39,485 nt of DNA from UBA1361 sp041656375 (GCA_964410505.1 CAYPGR010000010.1:1-39485); one strand, 5' to 3'; shown: positions 8,062 through 17,511, counted from the first letter of the stretch. Made by a program: numbers and translations. Notes: generated from the sequence alone by a model not told the origin.

Positions 8062-9409
8062 GTTGATTGTAACGATTTTTGGGGCAACCGGTGACTTAAC
8101 ACTCCGAAAGCTTTTACCCGCCCTTGAAAATATCATTAAGTCGCAAAAAGATTTTTCCAGTATGAGTATCGTTGCGGTCGGACGGCGTCCATATACCAGC
8201 GAAGAATACCTCACTTTTGTAAGTGAAAGTAAGGCTTTCAGTGGTGACATTGCCGCACTTCGTCCCCATCTTATATACGCCGAAGTTGATGCAGTTAATC
8301 CGTCTTCTTATGAACAACTTAAAACCTTATATGTCGGCTTAACTCGAAATTATGATCAAGTTCGCCATATCTTTTATTTGGCGGTTGGGCCCGACTTATT
8401 TATCCCAATTACTGAAAGTCTTGTGCTTAACGGAATACTTCATCACGGTCATTTAAACGAAATTATTGCTTTTGAAAAACCTTTTGGTCACACATATGAA
8501 GATGCCTGTGCGATCAATGATTACTTAGAAAAACTTGTGACCAAAGAACAACTTTATCGGGTGGATCATTATTTAGGTAAAGAAATGATCCAAAATATCC
8601 TTGGATTACGGTTTGCTAATCAAATATTTCACGCGCTGTGGAACAAAAACTATATGAGTGAAGTCAAAATCTTTGTGAGTGAGAAAGACGGCATTCTTAA
8701 TCGGGGCGCTTATTACGATGAAGTTGGCGTCCTTAATGATATGGTGCAAAGTCATCTCTTACAAGTCTTAGCGCTTTTGACGATGGATGAACCGAAAAGT
8801 TTAAATAGTCTTGATCTTCAACAAGCCAAGATTGAGGCTTTACATCGTATTCATTACGTGAGTGAGGCATCACTCCTTGGTCAATACAAAGGTTATCGTA
8901 ACGAAAAAGGCGTTGATCCTAACTCAATGATTTCTACACTCGCGTTTTTAACCTTCCATGTCGATCATCCTCAATTTAAAGAAGTTCCGTTTTATTTGTT
9001 AACCGGCAAGCAACTTGATCGTAAAGAAGCTTACATTGAAATTGTCTTTAAAGAACCAGCTTCTGTCCATCTTTTTAGTGGGGCGAACCCTAATCGGTTA
9101 CGGATTGAAATTGCTCCGCAAGCGCGCGTTACATTATCAATCAATAGTCGTGAAGATATGGGCAATTCAAGTTTAGAAAATATTGGACTTGACCACTGCT
9201 ATAACTGCGTGTTTCCAAGCGCTATTAAAGAAGCCTATGAATTTCTTTTTGTGGAGATGATGTATGGCCGTATGGCCCATTTCCCGAGTTGGGAAGAGAT
9301 TAAAGCGTCATGGGAAATTGTAAACCAAGTACGGGCTAATAAGCCGCGATGGATCATATATGAACCAGGTTTTTCACTCGATGGAGGATCACAAAATGGC
9401 ACGCTATGA
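8054..9409 (+). CDS. zwf: Glucose-6-phosphate dehydrogenase
   Basis: The 451-residue product shows the NADP-binding GATGDLT motif near the N terminus, the EKPFGH motif, and the active-site RVDHYLGKE. It oxidises glucose 6-phosphate to 6-phosphogluconolactone. The open frame extends upstream inside gnd to 7877, but the ATG at 8054 is right because the Rossmann motif begins eight residues later and it overlaps the gnd stop. The enzyme is slightly shorter than the usual 480-500 residues. The order gnd-zwf puts the two NADPH-producing steps in one operon, with the next gene overlapping by 14 bases. Confidence 0.92.
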   Translation: MNKLIVTIFGATGDLTLRKLLPALENIIKSQKDFSSMSIVAVGRRPYTSEEYLTFVSESKAFSGDIAALRPHLIYAEVDAVNPSSYEQLKTLYVGLTRNYDQVRHIFYLAVGPDLFIPITESLVLNGILHHGHLNEIIAFEKPFGHTYEDACAINDYLEKLVTKEQLYRVDHYLGKEMIQNILGLRFANQIFHALWNKNYMSEVKIFVSEKDGILNRGAYYDEVGVLNDMVQSHLLQVLALLTMDEPKSLNSLDLQQAKIEALHRIHYVSEASLLGQYKGYRNEKGVDPNSMISTLAFLTFHVDHPQFKEVPFYLLTGKQLDRKEAYIEIVFKEPASVHLFSGANPNRLRIEIAPQARVTLSINSREDMGNSSLENIGLDHCYNCVFPSAIKEAYEFLFVEMMYGRMAHFPSWEEIKASWEIVNQVRANKPRWIIYEPGFSLDGGSQNGTL

Positions 9410-10016
9410 TGTCACCATGTTAGTGAGTGAAACGATGCCAGTCTATAAAAATAAGGTATCGAAGAAACCAGTCTTCACCAAGGTAAGTCAAATCGCACAA
9501 GGGGCGTCGACAAATGAAACGGATGTGCATTTTAATGTTCATACGGGTACCCATGTTGATTTTCCGCTTCATGTAAAGTCGGGTGCTTTAAGTAGTCGCG
9601 CCTTTGACATTACGACCTTTATTCGGCCCGTCAAAGTGCTCGATTTTATGGATGTAAAAGACGGCATTTCATCGAGTGATTTAAAGACGAAAAATATCTT
9701 AAAAGGTGATTTCGTTTTACTGAAAACGCAAAATAGCGCTCAAGAGGTTTTTGATTTCAATTTCATTTATCTAAAGGCCGATGGTGCCCGCTATTTAGCC
9801 GATCTCGGCGTCAGTGGCGTAGGGATTGATGGTCTTGGTATCGAACGCGATCAAAGGGGACATCCCAGCCATCACACCTTAATGGATAACGGCATTTGGA
9901 TTATTGAGGGTTTAAGACTTCAAGCAGTCAAAGAAGGTCCTTATCGTATGGTGGCCCTTCCTTTAAAATTAGATGATGTCGATGCCCTTCCCTTAACGGT
10001 GATTTTGGAAGATTAA
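9396..10016 (+). CDS. Cyclase-family metal-dependent hydrolase
   Basis: The 206-residue protein belongs to the cyclase / kynurenine formamidase / isatin hydrolase family. The metal-binding motif HTGTHVDFPLH is at residues 49-59, with His49, His53 and Asp55 as ligands. The ATG at 9396 follows GGAGG by 8 bases and overlaps the end of zwf. Family members open cyclic or linear amides. The gene sits where a 6-phosphogluconolactonase gene is often found, and no recognisable pgl is in the window. A lactonase role is possible but is only inference. A terminator follows, so it is the last gene of the operon. Confidence 0.85.
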   Translation: MARYDVTMLVSETMPVYKNKVSKKPVFTKVSQIAQGASTNETDVHFNVHTGTHVDFPLHVKSGALSSRAFDITTFIRPVKVLDFMDVKDGISSSDLKTKNILKGDFVLLKTQNSAQEVFDFNFIYLKADGARYLADLGVSGVGIDGLGIERDQRGHPSHHTLMDNGIWIIEGLRLQAVKEGPYRMVALPLKLDDVDALPLTVILED

Positions 10017-10048
10017 AGCCTTTATCAATCAAAGCATTTCTATTTCAT

Positions 10049-10075
10049 AAAGGGTTTATCGAAAAACCCTTTTTA
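10049..10075 (+). terminator. Terminator of the gnd-zwf-cyclase operon
   Basis: Stem AAAGGGTTT (10049-10057) / AAACCCTTT (10064-10072), followed by Ts. Confidence 0.8.
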
Positions 10076-10141
10076 ACTATGTTAAAGTAAGACAAATAAT
10101 CCAATAAAGAGTAAAATATATAATTAGTAAGAGGCGGTGAA

Positions 10142-11977
10142 ATGGCAATGAAAAAAACAGGAAACAAAAAAAATCAATCGATACTTATTCTCCTTAAAGG
10201 ACATTTTTGGGGCGTTTTTGCGATTCTTCTACTCGTTATTTTTCACCGCGTTTCTTATTCCTTTGTTCCGCTTTTTACCCAATATGTTTTAAAGTACTTA
10301 CAAAATAGTGGTGCCGTCACTGGCGTCAACTTACCTTCATTTCTACTTGCCTTTTTTAATAGCGGCAAGGATGTTTTCCAAGTCTTCTTATTTGTCGCTA
10401 TTTCGCTGCTCGGCTATCAACTTTTCCGTTTTGCGACGATGGTTATTGAGAAAACACTCCAAGGTCATGTTCAAGAGCGGATTGCCCTCGAATTGCGGGT
10501 CAAACTCTTCGACCATGTGCAATCACTTAGTTATCATTATCATAATAATAGCGATACTGGGGACTTGATTCAACGGGTTACAAGTGACGTTGAAACAACG
10601 ACCGGATTCGTCATTGTGCGTTTAATGGAAGCGATTGGTTTAGTCTTTACTATCATCAGCGGTGCTTATCAAATGTATTTTTTAAGCCCGCTTCTCATGT
10701 ATATTTCGTTATCGACCATTCCGCTATATGGCTTATCTTCCTTTTTCTACTTCCGGAAGGTACGAAAACTTTACGAAGATATTGAAACAAAAGAAGCCGA
10801 AATTCTCACGGTTGTTCAAGAAAATGTCCACAACACCAAAATCGTTAAAGCGTTCGCTAATGAAAAGTATGAAACAGAAAAATTAGAAGTTAAAAACCGC
10901 GCCCACAAAGAAGCATCGATTAAAACAAATAAAATTGTTGGTATATATTGGGGAACAATGGATTTCTTTGCTCTATCACAATACTTAGTCATTACACTGG
11001 TCAGTATTAATTTAGCCCGGACCCAAGTCATGGATGCTGGGGACGCTGCGGCGGCCTTAATGCTCGTCGGGCTTTTGATTTGGCCGATTCGTGGGTTAGG
11101 TCGCTTAATTAATGATTTTTCAATCGCCAATGTCGCCCATCAACGGATTCAATCGATTCTTAAAGAAGAGAGTGAATTTAGTGTCAATGGCAACTTAAAA
11201 CCTGTCATAAATGGGAATATTGAGTTTAAAAATGTCTACTTTAAATTTCCAGGATCATCGGAGTATGCACTTGAAAATCTTAATTTTAGTATTAAAAAAG
11301 GTGAAACCGTCGCCTTTGTTGGTCGCACCGGAAGTGGCAAAACAACGATTATTAATTTACTCATGCGGATGTATGAATACGAAGGTTCAATCTTGCTTGA
11401 TGGGGTTGAATTAAGAGAGATTGAGAAACATCATCTACGTAAGAGTTTAGGAACCGTTTTACAAAATCCGTTTCTATATTCACGTACCATTCGCGAAAAT
11501 ATTAATATTACGTCCCAATCCGCCCAAATGGACCAAATTCAAAATGCAAGTGAGATTGCAACGATTGCCAATGATATTCGAGCCTTTGATAAAGGGTATG
11601 ATACCATGGTTGGTGAACGCGGCACCACGTTATCGGGTGGTCAAAAACAACGGGTCGCCATTGCCCGGGTCTTGATCAGTGACAAACCAATTCTAATTTT
11701 CGATGATGCCCTCAGCGCGGTTGATAATCGCACCGATGTGATGATTCGCCAAGCACTTAATAAAAAACAACATAAATCAACCAACATCATTATTACGCAC
11801 CGTATTACAACGGCCAAAGAAGCCGATAAAATTATTGTGGTTAATCAAAAAACAATCGAAGCCATTGGGGTTCATGAAACATTAGCTAAAGCCGGTGAAT
11901 TATATCAAGTCCTTTGGGATATTCAAGGTGATTTGGAAGCTGAATTTTTAGCCTTAATCGCCAAGGAGAGTGTATAA
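10142..11977 (+). CDS. ABC exporter half-transporter (second pair), degenerate subunit
   Basis: The 611-residue half-exporter has six membrane helices and a nucleotide-binding domain. Walker A GRTGSGKTT is at 394-402, signature LSGGQ at 497-501, and switch His553. The catalytic Glu is replaced by Asp522 (FDDALS), so this half probably contributes the weak ATP site of a heterodimer. GAGGCGG precedes the ATG at 10142; a second ATG two codons later is also possible. An upstream TATAAT lies near 10114. It overlaps or abuts the partner gene. The substrate is unknown. Confidence 0.88.
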   Translation: MAMKKTGNKKNQSILILLKGHFWGVFAILLLVIFHRVSYSFVPLFTQYVLKYLQNSGAVTGVNLPSFLLAFFNSGKDVFQVFLFVAISLLGYQLFRFATMVIEKTLQGHVQERIALELRVKLFDHVQSLSYHYHNNSDTGDLIQRVTSDVETTTGFVIVRLMEAIGLVFTIISGAYQMYFLSPLLMYISLSTIPLYGLSSFFYFRKVRKLYEDIETKEAEILTVVQENVHNTKIVKAFANEKYETEKLEVKNRAHKEASIKTNKIVGIYWGTMDFFALSQYLVITLVSINLARTQVMDAGDAAAALMLVGLLIWPIRGLGRLINDFSIANVAHQRIQSILKEESEFSVNGNLKPVINGNIEFKNVYFKFPGSSEYALENLNFSIKKGETVAFVGRTGSGKTTIINLLMRMYEYEGSILLDGVELREIEKHHLRKSLGTVLQNPFLYSRTIRENINITSQSAQMDQIQNASEIATIANDIRAFDKGYDTMVGERGTTLSGGQKQRVAIARVLISDKPILIFDDALSAVDNRTDVMIRQALNKKQHKSTNIIITHRITTAKEADKIIVVNQKTIEAIGVHETLAKAGELYQVLWDIQGDLEAEFLALIAKESV

Positions 11978-11978
11978 T

Positions 11979-13799
11979 ATGGAACAATTTCACGAAGAAC
12001 AAGCTATAAAAAAAGTTAAAGTCAATGTTTGGCTACAAGTCTTTAAGATCATCTTAAAGAGTAAAAAAGATCTGGTCTTACTCCTTATTTTCGCTACCGT
12101 CTTATCACTAGCGGAAGCACTTATTATTCCGCTTAATGCGTATGCGATTGAAAATCTCATTGATACATATAATGCGGTGCATTTAGTGCCCTTTATTCTC
12201 TTAAGTGTCGCACAAATCATTACCTTTGCGCTGAGTGTCTTTTTCTTTATTTATTACGGTTCTAAACTAGAAGCAAAGGTCCGCTACATTCTTCGCAAAG
12301 AATCTTTTAAGAACCTTCAAAAGTTGCCCTTTAGTTATTATGATTCAACAAAACAAGGATGGATTATGGCACGGATGACCAGTGACACTAATCGATTGGC
12401 TCGGATTGTCTCATGGGGAATTCTTGATATTACTTGGTCAGCGTTTTTTATGTTTTTCACGATTACAATCCTCTTTTTTAATGACTATAAATTAGCACTG
12501 ATCTTTATTGCTTTTATTCCAATTCTTGTCGTTATCGCCTTATTATTCCGCAAAAAAGTATTACTGCTTAACCGGAAATCGCGCTTTCATAATAGTCAAT
12601 TAACGGGTTTATTCAATGAATCATTTTTAGGTGTCAAGACGACTAAAAGTTTAGCAATCGAAGATGAACTTAGTAAAGAGTTTATTGAAGAGGCAAAAGT
12701 GATGAAAAAAGTGACAGTAGAAGCGACCTTTGTCAGTGCCGTCTTTTCAAGTACGCTTTTAGCAGGTTCTTATACCATTGTCGCCTTTATCATTGCCTTA
12801 GGTGGTTTCTTTCTCACGAAGGGGCAAATCAGCATGCCCGTTTTATTTATTTTTATCCGAGCGGCAATGAACGTCTTTGAACCCGTCTTAAACCTCACTA
12901 AATTCATCAATGACTTACAAGTGGCCCAAGCAAGTGCAGAACGCGTTCTCCAGCTTGTAAACGAAAAGCCTGAGATTGATGACCGGGACGAAGTAAAGGA
13001 TGTTTATGGCGATCTTTTTAATCATAAAAAAGAAAATTGGGAAGATATTAAAGGTGATGTCGAATTTAAAGATGTGACTTTCTTTTATAATCCAAAAGAG
13101 GTCATCCTTGATCACTTTAATTTAAAAGTAAAAGCAGGTCAAACGGTGGCTTTTGTTGGTCATACGGGCAGTGGTAAGACCACTATTGTGAACTTATTTG
13201 CCCGTTTCTATGAACCCAAAAGTGGAGAAATCCTCATTGATGGGATTGATTACCGTTCTCGTTCTTTATCGTGGCTCCATAGCCGACTCGGTTATGTTTT
13301 ACAAATGCCCGAGCTCTTTTCTACCACCATTAAAGAAAATATTCGTTACGGGAATCTTGAGGCGAGTGATGAAGAAGTCATTGCCGCAAGTAAAGCTGTT
13401 GGGCTTGATGATTATGTTGCGACATTAAGTGAGGGTTATGATACGCAAGTTGGAGAAGCTGGGAACTTGCTGTCCGTTGGTCAAAAGCAACTCATTTCCT
13501 TTGCCCGCGCGATTATTGCAAATCCACGTATTTTAATCCTTGACGAAGCAACAAGCTCGATTGATAGTGAAGCGGAACATAAAATTCAACTCGCAACTAA
13601 TCAATTACTTGAAGGTCGAACGAGTTTTGTGGTTGCCCACCGCTTAAGTACCATTGTCAATAGTGACCTTATTGTTTTACTAGATGGCGGTAAGATCAAA
13701 GAAATGGGGACGCATGCGGAATTACTTAGCAATCGTGGTCCTTATTTTGAGCTTTATCGTAATCAGTTTATTTCTGAACGTAGTCACGCAACGTATTAA
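11979..13799 (+). CDS. ABC exporter half-transporter (second pair), catalytic subunit
   Basis: The 606-residue partner has Walker A GHTGSGKTT (394-402), Walker B ending in the normal catalytic Glu523, and switch His554. Its signature is LSVGQ (498-502) instead of LSGGQ, so it would complete the degenerate site with the first subunit's Walker motifs. The ATG at 11979 is chosen over the GTG at 11970 because AGGAG at 11964-11968 is well spaced only for the ATG. It begins one base after the upstream stop codon. Confidence 0.88.
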   Translation: MEQFHEEQAIKKVKVNVWLQVFKIILKSKKDLVLLLIFATVLSLAEALIIPLNAYAIENLIDTYNAVHLVPFILLSVAQIITFALSVFFFIYYGSKLEAKVRYILRKESFKNLQKLPFSYYDSTKQGWIMARMTSDTNRLARIVSWGILDITWSAFFMFFTITILFFNDYKLALIFIAFIPILVVIALLFRKKVLLLNRKSRFHNSQLTGLFNESFLGVKTTKSLAIEDELSKEFIEEAKVMKKVTVEATFVSAVFSSTLLAGSYTIVAFIIALGGFFLTKGQISMPVLFIFIRAAMNVFEPVLNLTKFINDLQVAQASAERVLQLVNEKPEIDDRDEVKDVYGDLFNHKKENWEDIKGDVEFKDVTFFYNPKEVILDHFNLKVKAGQTVAFVGHTGSGKTTIVNLFARFYEPKSGEILIDGIDYRSRSLSWLHSRLGYVLQMPELFSTTIKENIRYGNLEASDEEVIAASKAVGLDDYVATLSEGYDTQVGEAGNLLSVGQKQLISFARAIIANPRILILDEATSSIDSEAEHKIQLATNQLLEGRTSFVVAHRLSTIVNSDLIVLLDGGKIKEMGTHAELLSNRGPYFELYRNQFISERSHATY

Positions 13800-13826
13800 T
13801 AATTTAGTAAACCCAAGATGAATTCA

Positions 13827-13855
13827 TTGCACTGATTTCTTTTTTTCGCTATAAT
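13827..13855 (+). promoter_or_regulatory. Promoter of the copper operon
   Basis: TTGCAC (13827-13832), a 17-bp spacer and TATAAT (13850-13855). Confidence 0.75.
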
Positions 13856-13856
13856 A

Positions 13857-13876
13857 ACACCATAGGGGGGTATAGT
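13857..13876 (+). promoter_or_regulatory. Candidate CsoR operator overlapping the copZ ribosome site
   Basis: The stretch ACACC-ATAG-GGGGGTAT shares the centre and right arm of the perfect operator at 19321-19340, but its left arm is degenerate. The AGGGGGG tract also serves as the SD, six bases before the copZ ATG. Confidence 0.5.
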
Positions 13877-14080
13877 ATGACAAGAACTTATATCGTAAAT
13901 AAAATGATGTGCGGCGGCTGTGTCCGTGCCATTGACAGCCAACTGGCAAAGGTGAAAGACATTAGCTACCAAATCAATTTAGAGGAAAAGACGGTCGTTG
14001 TTGATTTCATTGGATCTGTTGATGATCACAAAGTCATTAGTGCAATCAAAAATGCCGGTTATGGGGCAGCGAGACTTTAA
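13877..14080 (+). CDS. copZ: Copper chaperone (heavy-metal-associated domain)
   Basis: This 67-residue single-domain protein is a CopZ-type metallochaperone. The Cu(I)-binding motif MMCGGC has Cys12 and Cys15, and the chain fits one ferredoxin-like HMA fold. It would hand copper to the ATPase encoded next, whose start overlaps its stop. The G-rich tract before the ATG is both ribosome site and candidate operator. The tail GYGAARL is nearly repeated at the end of the CopA HMA domain (GYGAALF), which suggests the two domains share ancestry. Confidence 0.9.
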   Translation: MTRTYIVNKMMCGGCVRAIDSQLAKVKDISYQINLEEKTVVVDFIGSVDDHKVISAIKNAGYGAARL

Positions 14081-16320
14081 TGAATACGCATAAATATAAA
14101 ATTTCCGGGATGATGTGTGCGGGTTGCGTCACCACCGTTGAAAAAAGTGTAAAGCAACTTGATAATGTGAAAGCAGTCAATGTATCACTCTTAACAAATG
14201 CCATGGAAGTTTCTTTTACTGGTGAACCCACTGATGAAGCTGTCATCAAGGCCGTTGAAAAAAGCGGGTATGGTGCCGCTTTATTTGAGTCCCAACACAT
14301 CGATGTTTTAAGGCGGGAGCGAAAACGCGATTTAAAACGGACACGCAATAAGCTTTATCTTTCGATTTTTGCGCTTATCGTCTTAATGTATGTAGCTATG
14401 GGCTATATGATCAATTTACCGTTACCGTGGGATCATCATCAATTACTGATCGGGCTTTTTGTTCAATTTGGATTGGCGTTACTCATTGTCGGACTTAATT
14501 ATCAATATTTTGTCCGCGGCTTTAAATCATTAATCAATCGTTCACCCAATATGGACACGCTTGTCGCTATTGGCGCCCTTAGTGCTTTAATTTATGGCAT
14601 ATACGCCATTGTGATGACGAGTATTAGTCTCAATGCAGGGGATCAAGCACGGGCCCTTATGTATGCCCATAACGTTTATATTGAAACGAGCGCGATGATT
14701 TTGGTTTTTGTTTCGATTGGCAAGTATTTAGAAGAAATTGCGAAAGCTAGAACAAAAACAAGTTTAGAAAAATTGATGGGCTTAGTTCCCGATATTGCAT
14801 ATAAATTTGTTGATGGTGATTTTATTGAAGTGCCGCTAGCAGAAGTCATTGTCGGCGATCTTCTTCGCGTCAATCCAGGGGCAAAGGTCCCGCTTGATGG
14901 GGTCATTAAGTCCGGTTTTGGTGATTTAGATGAATCGGCGATTAACGGTGAAGCGGCCCCCAAATATAAAACGATCGGGGACGAAGTCATCGGGGCGACG
15001 ACCAACCGTAATGGTTCTTTCGTCTTTGAAGTTACTCGCGTGGGTGAAGACACAACCTTACAACAAATTATTAAGCTAGTGGAAAAGGCGGCCAATAGTA
15101 AAGCCCCACTTCAAGTACTTGCCGATAAAATCGCCGGTATCTTTGTGCCCATTGTGATTGGCATTGCCCTTTTAGTGTTTATTTTGTGGTCGCTTTTTTC
15201 AAGTGGGAACAATATTGAACTTGCTTTTAACTTGGCGATTAGTGTTTTAGTTGTGAGCTGTCCTTGTGCACTTGGATTGGCAACGCCAGTGGCGGTGATG
15301 GTGGGGACAGGTAAAGGTGCTGAAAACGGTATTTTAGTCAAAAATGCTGCGGCTTTAAGTGCCCTTGACGCGCTTGATGCCGTCATCTTTGATAAAACGG
15401 GAACGGTAACAAGTGGGTTCTTAAAAGTAAATAAAGTCACACTTAATGACGATGATTTAAATCAAACGGCTCCGGTTATTATTGGTTTAGAAAAGCTTAA
15501 TGATCATCCACTCGCTGGTGCTTTAGTTAAATATTTAGAAGACGCGTCTTTCCAAGGCGTAACAATTGAAGATGGAGTTTATATTCCCGGGCAAGGGATG
15601 GTTGGACAAGCAGATGGTCACCGTTACTTAGTTGGCAATTTAACCCTTTTACAAGAACACGGGGTAAAAGCCACCCCAATTACTGAGGTTGGTACCCATA
15701 TTTATGTGGTTCGTGACGAAACGGTACTCGGCGCATTTATTATGCAAGATGATGTCAAACCAACGGCCATTGATGCGGTTAAAGCGCTTAATAAAGCGGG
15801 AATTAAAACAATTCTCCTTACCGGCGATAATGATCAAAACGCTCAATATCTTGCCAAGATTGTTGGCATTACCGATGTCTATAGTAATGTGTTACCAGGT
15901 GAAAAAGCCCAAAAAGTGGCAGAAATACAAGCTAAAAACCTAAAAGTAGCCATGGTCGGTGATGGCATTAATGATGCCCCGGCATTAGAACAAAGTGATG
16001 TTGGAATTGCTATTGGTAGCGGCACTCAAATTGCCCTTGATAGTGCAGACATCATTCTCGTTAACGATGACCCTTACGATGTCGTTAAAGCGATTAAACT
16101 GGCCAAAAAAGTGACAATAACGATTAAGTGGAATTTGTTCTGGGCATTCTTCTATAATGTATTAATGATTCCGATGGCGGCGGGGGTCTTTAATTTCGCC
16201 TTCTTTAATTACTTCCGCCTTAATCCAATGTTAGCAAGCGCCTTAATGTCATTATCGAGTATATTTGTTGTGATTAATGCCCTGCTTATTAAGCGGCTTA
16301 ACTTAAAAAGGAGACCCTAA
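14080..16320 (+). CDS. copA: Copper-exporting P1B-type ATPase
   Basis: The 746-residue pump starts with one HMA domain (MMCAGC, Cys13 and Cys16). Eight membrane helices follow, with the transport-site motif CPC at 394-396. The phosphorylation motif DKTGT has Asp438, and the hinge motif is GDGINDAP. Near the end, YN and MSLSS match the copper-specific signatures of P1B-1 ATPases. It exports Cu(I) across the membrane using ATP. The gene overlaps copZ by one base, and csoR starts two bases after its stop, so the three form one operon. Confidence 0.95.
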   Translation: MNTHKYKISGMMCAGCVTTVEKSVKQLDNVKAVNVSLLTNAMEVSFTGEPTDEAVIKAVEKSGYGAALFESQHIDVLRRERKRDLKRTRNKLYLSIFALIVLMYVAMGYMINLPLPWDHHQLLIGLFVQFGLALLIVGLNYQYFVRGFKSLINRSPNMDTLVAIGALSALIYGIYAIVMTSISLNAGDQARALMYAHNVYIETSAMILVFVSIGKYLEEIAKARTKTSLEKLMGLVPDIAYKFVDGDFIEVPLAEVIVGDLLRVNPGAKVPLDGVIKSGFGDLDESAINGEAAPKYKTIGDEVIGATTNRNGSFVFEVTRVGEDTTLQQIIKLVEKAANSKAPLQVLADKIAGIFVPIVIGIALLVFILWSLFSSGNNIELAFNLAISVLVVSCPCALGLATPVAVMVGTGKGAENGILVKNAAALSALDALDAVIFDKTGTVTSGFLKVNKVTLNDDDLNQTAPVIIGLEKLNDHPLAGALVKYLEDASFQGVTIEDGVYIPGQGMVGQADGHRYLVGNLTLLQEHGVKATPITEVGTHIYVVRDETVLGAFIMQDDVKPTAIDAVKALNKAGIKTILLTGDNDQNAQYLAKIVGITDVYSNVLPGEKAQKVAEIQAKNLKVAMVGDGINDAPALEQSDVGIAIGSGTQIALDSADIILVNDDPYDVVKAIKLAKKVTITIKWNLFWAFFYNVLMIPMAAGVFNFAFFNYFRLNPMLASALMSLSSIFVVINALLIKRLNLKRRP

Positions 16321-16322
16321 CC

Positions 16323-16580
16323 ATGAAAGCTGACCATAAAAAAGTAAATCGTAAAGTCAATATCGCCCGCGGCCAACTTGAAGGGATTACCAAGATGATT
16401 GCCGAAGATGCCTATTGTCTCGATATCTCAAACCAACTGCTCGCCACCATTGCGCTATTAAAAAGTGTCAATCATGAGATTCTCAATGCCCACTTACAGC
16501 ATTGTATATTCTCATCAACTGAAGCGGAACTACGGACCAAGCTAACTGAAATTGATTCACTTTTAAAACGAATTGTGTAA
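16323..16580 (+). CDS. csoR: Copper-sensing repressor
   Basis: This 85-residue all-helical CsoR-family repressor retains the complete Cu(I) triad Cys32, His57 and Cys61 (HLQHC). It should bind operator DNA in the apo form and release it on Cu(I) binding. AGGAGA precedes the ATG. Its place at the end of copZ-copA gives autoregulation. A paralogue at 21321 lacks two of these ligands. Confidence 0.92.
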   Translation: MKADHKKVNRKVNIARGQLEGITKMIAEDAYCLDISNQLLATIALLKSVNHEILNAHLQHCIFSSTEAELRTKLTEIDSLLKRIV

Positions 16581-16604
16581 CAAAAAAATCTTTTAAGATA
16601 CAAT
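16576..16604 (+). promoter_or_regulatory. Promoter of a predicted leaderless prs mRNA
   Basis: The -10 box TACAAT (16599-16604) ends seven bases before the prs ATG. The -35 is weak (TGTAAC, 16576-16581, 17-bp spacing). No SD is present. Confidence 0.55.
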
Positions 16605-16611
16605 AATTAAT

Positions 16612-17511
16612 ATGAACAATGAAAAATTTATTCTCTATTTCAATGAAAGCAAGTCGCTCGCGCTAAACCTGAGTCTTAAAACAGGTGTTAAGGCATTTCC
16701 GCTTGAAATTCTTAATTACTCATTTGGTGAATTCACGGTTCAATTACCTGAAGTACCCGCCCATGGTGATGTCTATTTTGTGATTCAAAATAATGGGACT
16801 CCGGCTGATTTATTAGTACGCGTTTTGATGACGATTGATGCCCTTGAAAATACCAAACCGCGCCGTGTTAATCTTATTATCCCGTATCTTCCTTTCTCTC
16901 GCCAGGACCGCAAAAAAGCGGATAACCGCGCTGTTGCTAGCCGTGTGTTAGCCGACCTTTTTAATACGGGTTACGTCAGCAATCTTTATACCTTCGACCT
17001 TCATAATGCGGTGATTACTGACTATTTTAAAATGCCAGTTTATAACTTGACGATGCTCGACACCTTTGTGAATTACTTTCAACAACTTGCGCTTGAAGAT
17101 GTGGTCATCGTTGCCCCTGATTACGGCCGCTTTAATGCTGCAAAGTATGTTGCCAATGCGTTTAAAGGGGCAAGTTTTGTATTAATCAATAAATTTCGTG
17201 ATGAAAAAAATCAAGTCCACGTCTCAAGTATTGAAGGCGATACCAAGGATAAAACCGCCCTCATTATTGAGGATATCATCGACACTGGGAATACGTTAGT
17301 GAGTGCCGTAAATGCCCTGAAAGAACAAGGCGTTAAAGCGATTTATGTTGCTGCGACGCATGGCGTTTTTTCGGCCAATGCGCTAAAACGAATCGAGTCG
17401 CTCGGTATTAAGAAAGTTATTGTGACGAATACGATTCCGCACGATATAGTTGATCCGCTTGTCGAAGTGTTACCGATTGAAGATCATTTAATTAGTATCA
17501 TTAAAGATTAA
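16612..17511 (+). CDS. prs: Ribose-phosphate pyrophosphokinase, divergent
   Basis: The 299-residue enzyme makes PRPP from ribose 5-phosphate and ATP, for purine, pyrimidine, His and NAD synthesis. It shows the PRPP-binding loop EDIIDTGNT at 220-228, a PYLPFSRQDRK segment matching the catalytic flexible region, and a central FDLHN segment. It is a little shorter than classical Prs (about 315), and the loop has Glu-Asp in place of Asp-Asp. The ATG at 16612 has no SD, and the -10 box lies just upstream, so a leaderless mRNA is likely. It follows csoR by 31 bases on a separate promoter. Confidence 0.88.
   Translation: MNNEKFILYFNESKSLALNLSLKTGVKAFPLEILNYSFGEFTVQLPEVPAHGDVYFVIQNNGTPADLLVRVLMTIDALENTKPRRVNLIIPYLPFSRQDRKKADNRAVASRVLADLFNTGYVSNLYTFDLHNAVITDYFKMPVYNLTMLDTFVNYFQQLALEDVVIVAPDYGRFNAAKYVANAFKGASFVLINKFRDEKNQVHVSSIEGDTKDKTALIIEDIIDTGNTLVSAVNALKEQGVKAIYVAATHGVFSANALKRIESLGIKKVIVTNTIPHDIVDPLVEVLPIEDHLISIIKD

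Noticed and set aside
14676..15440. Antisense open frames inside copA
   Set aside because: They mirror the codon bias of copA and have no ribosome site or protein features.
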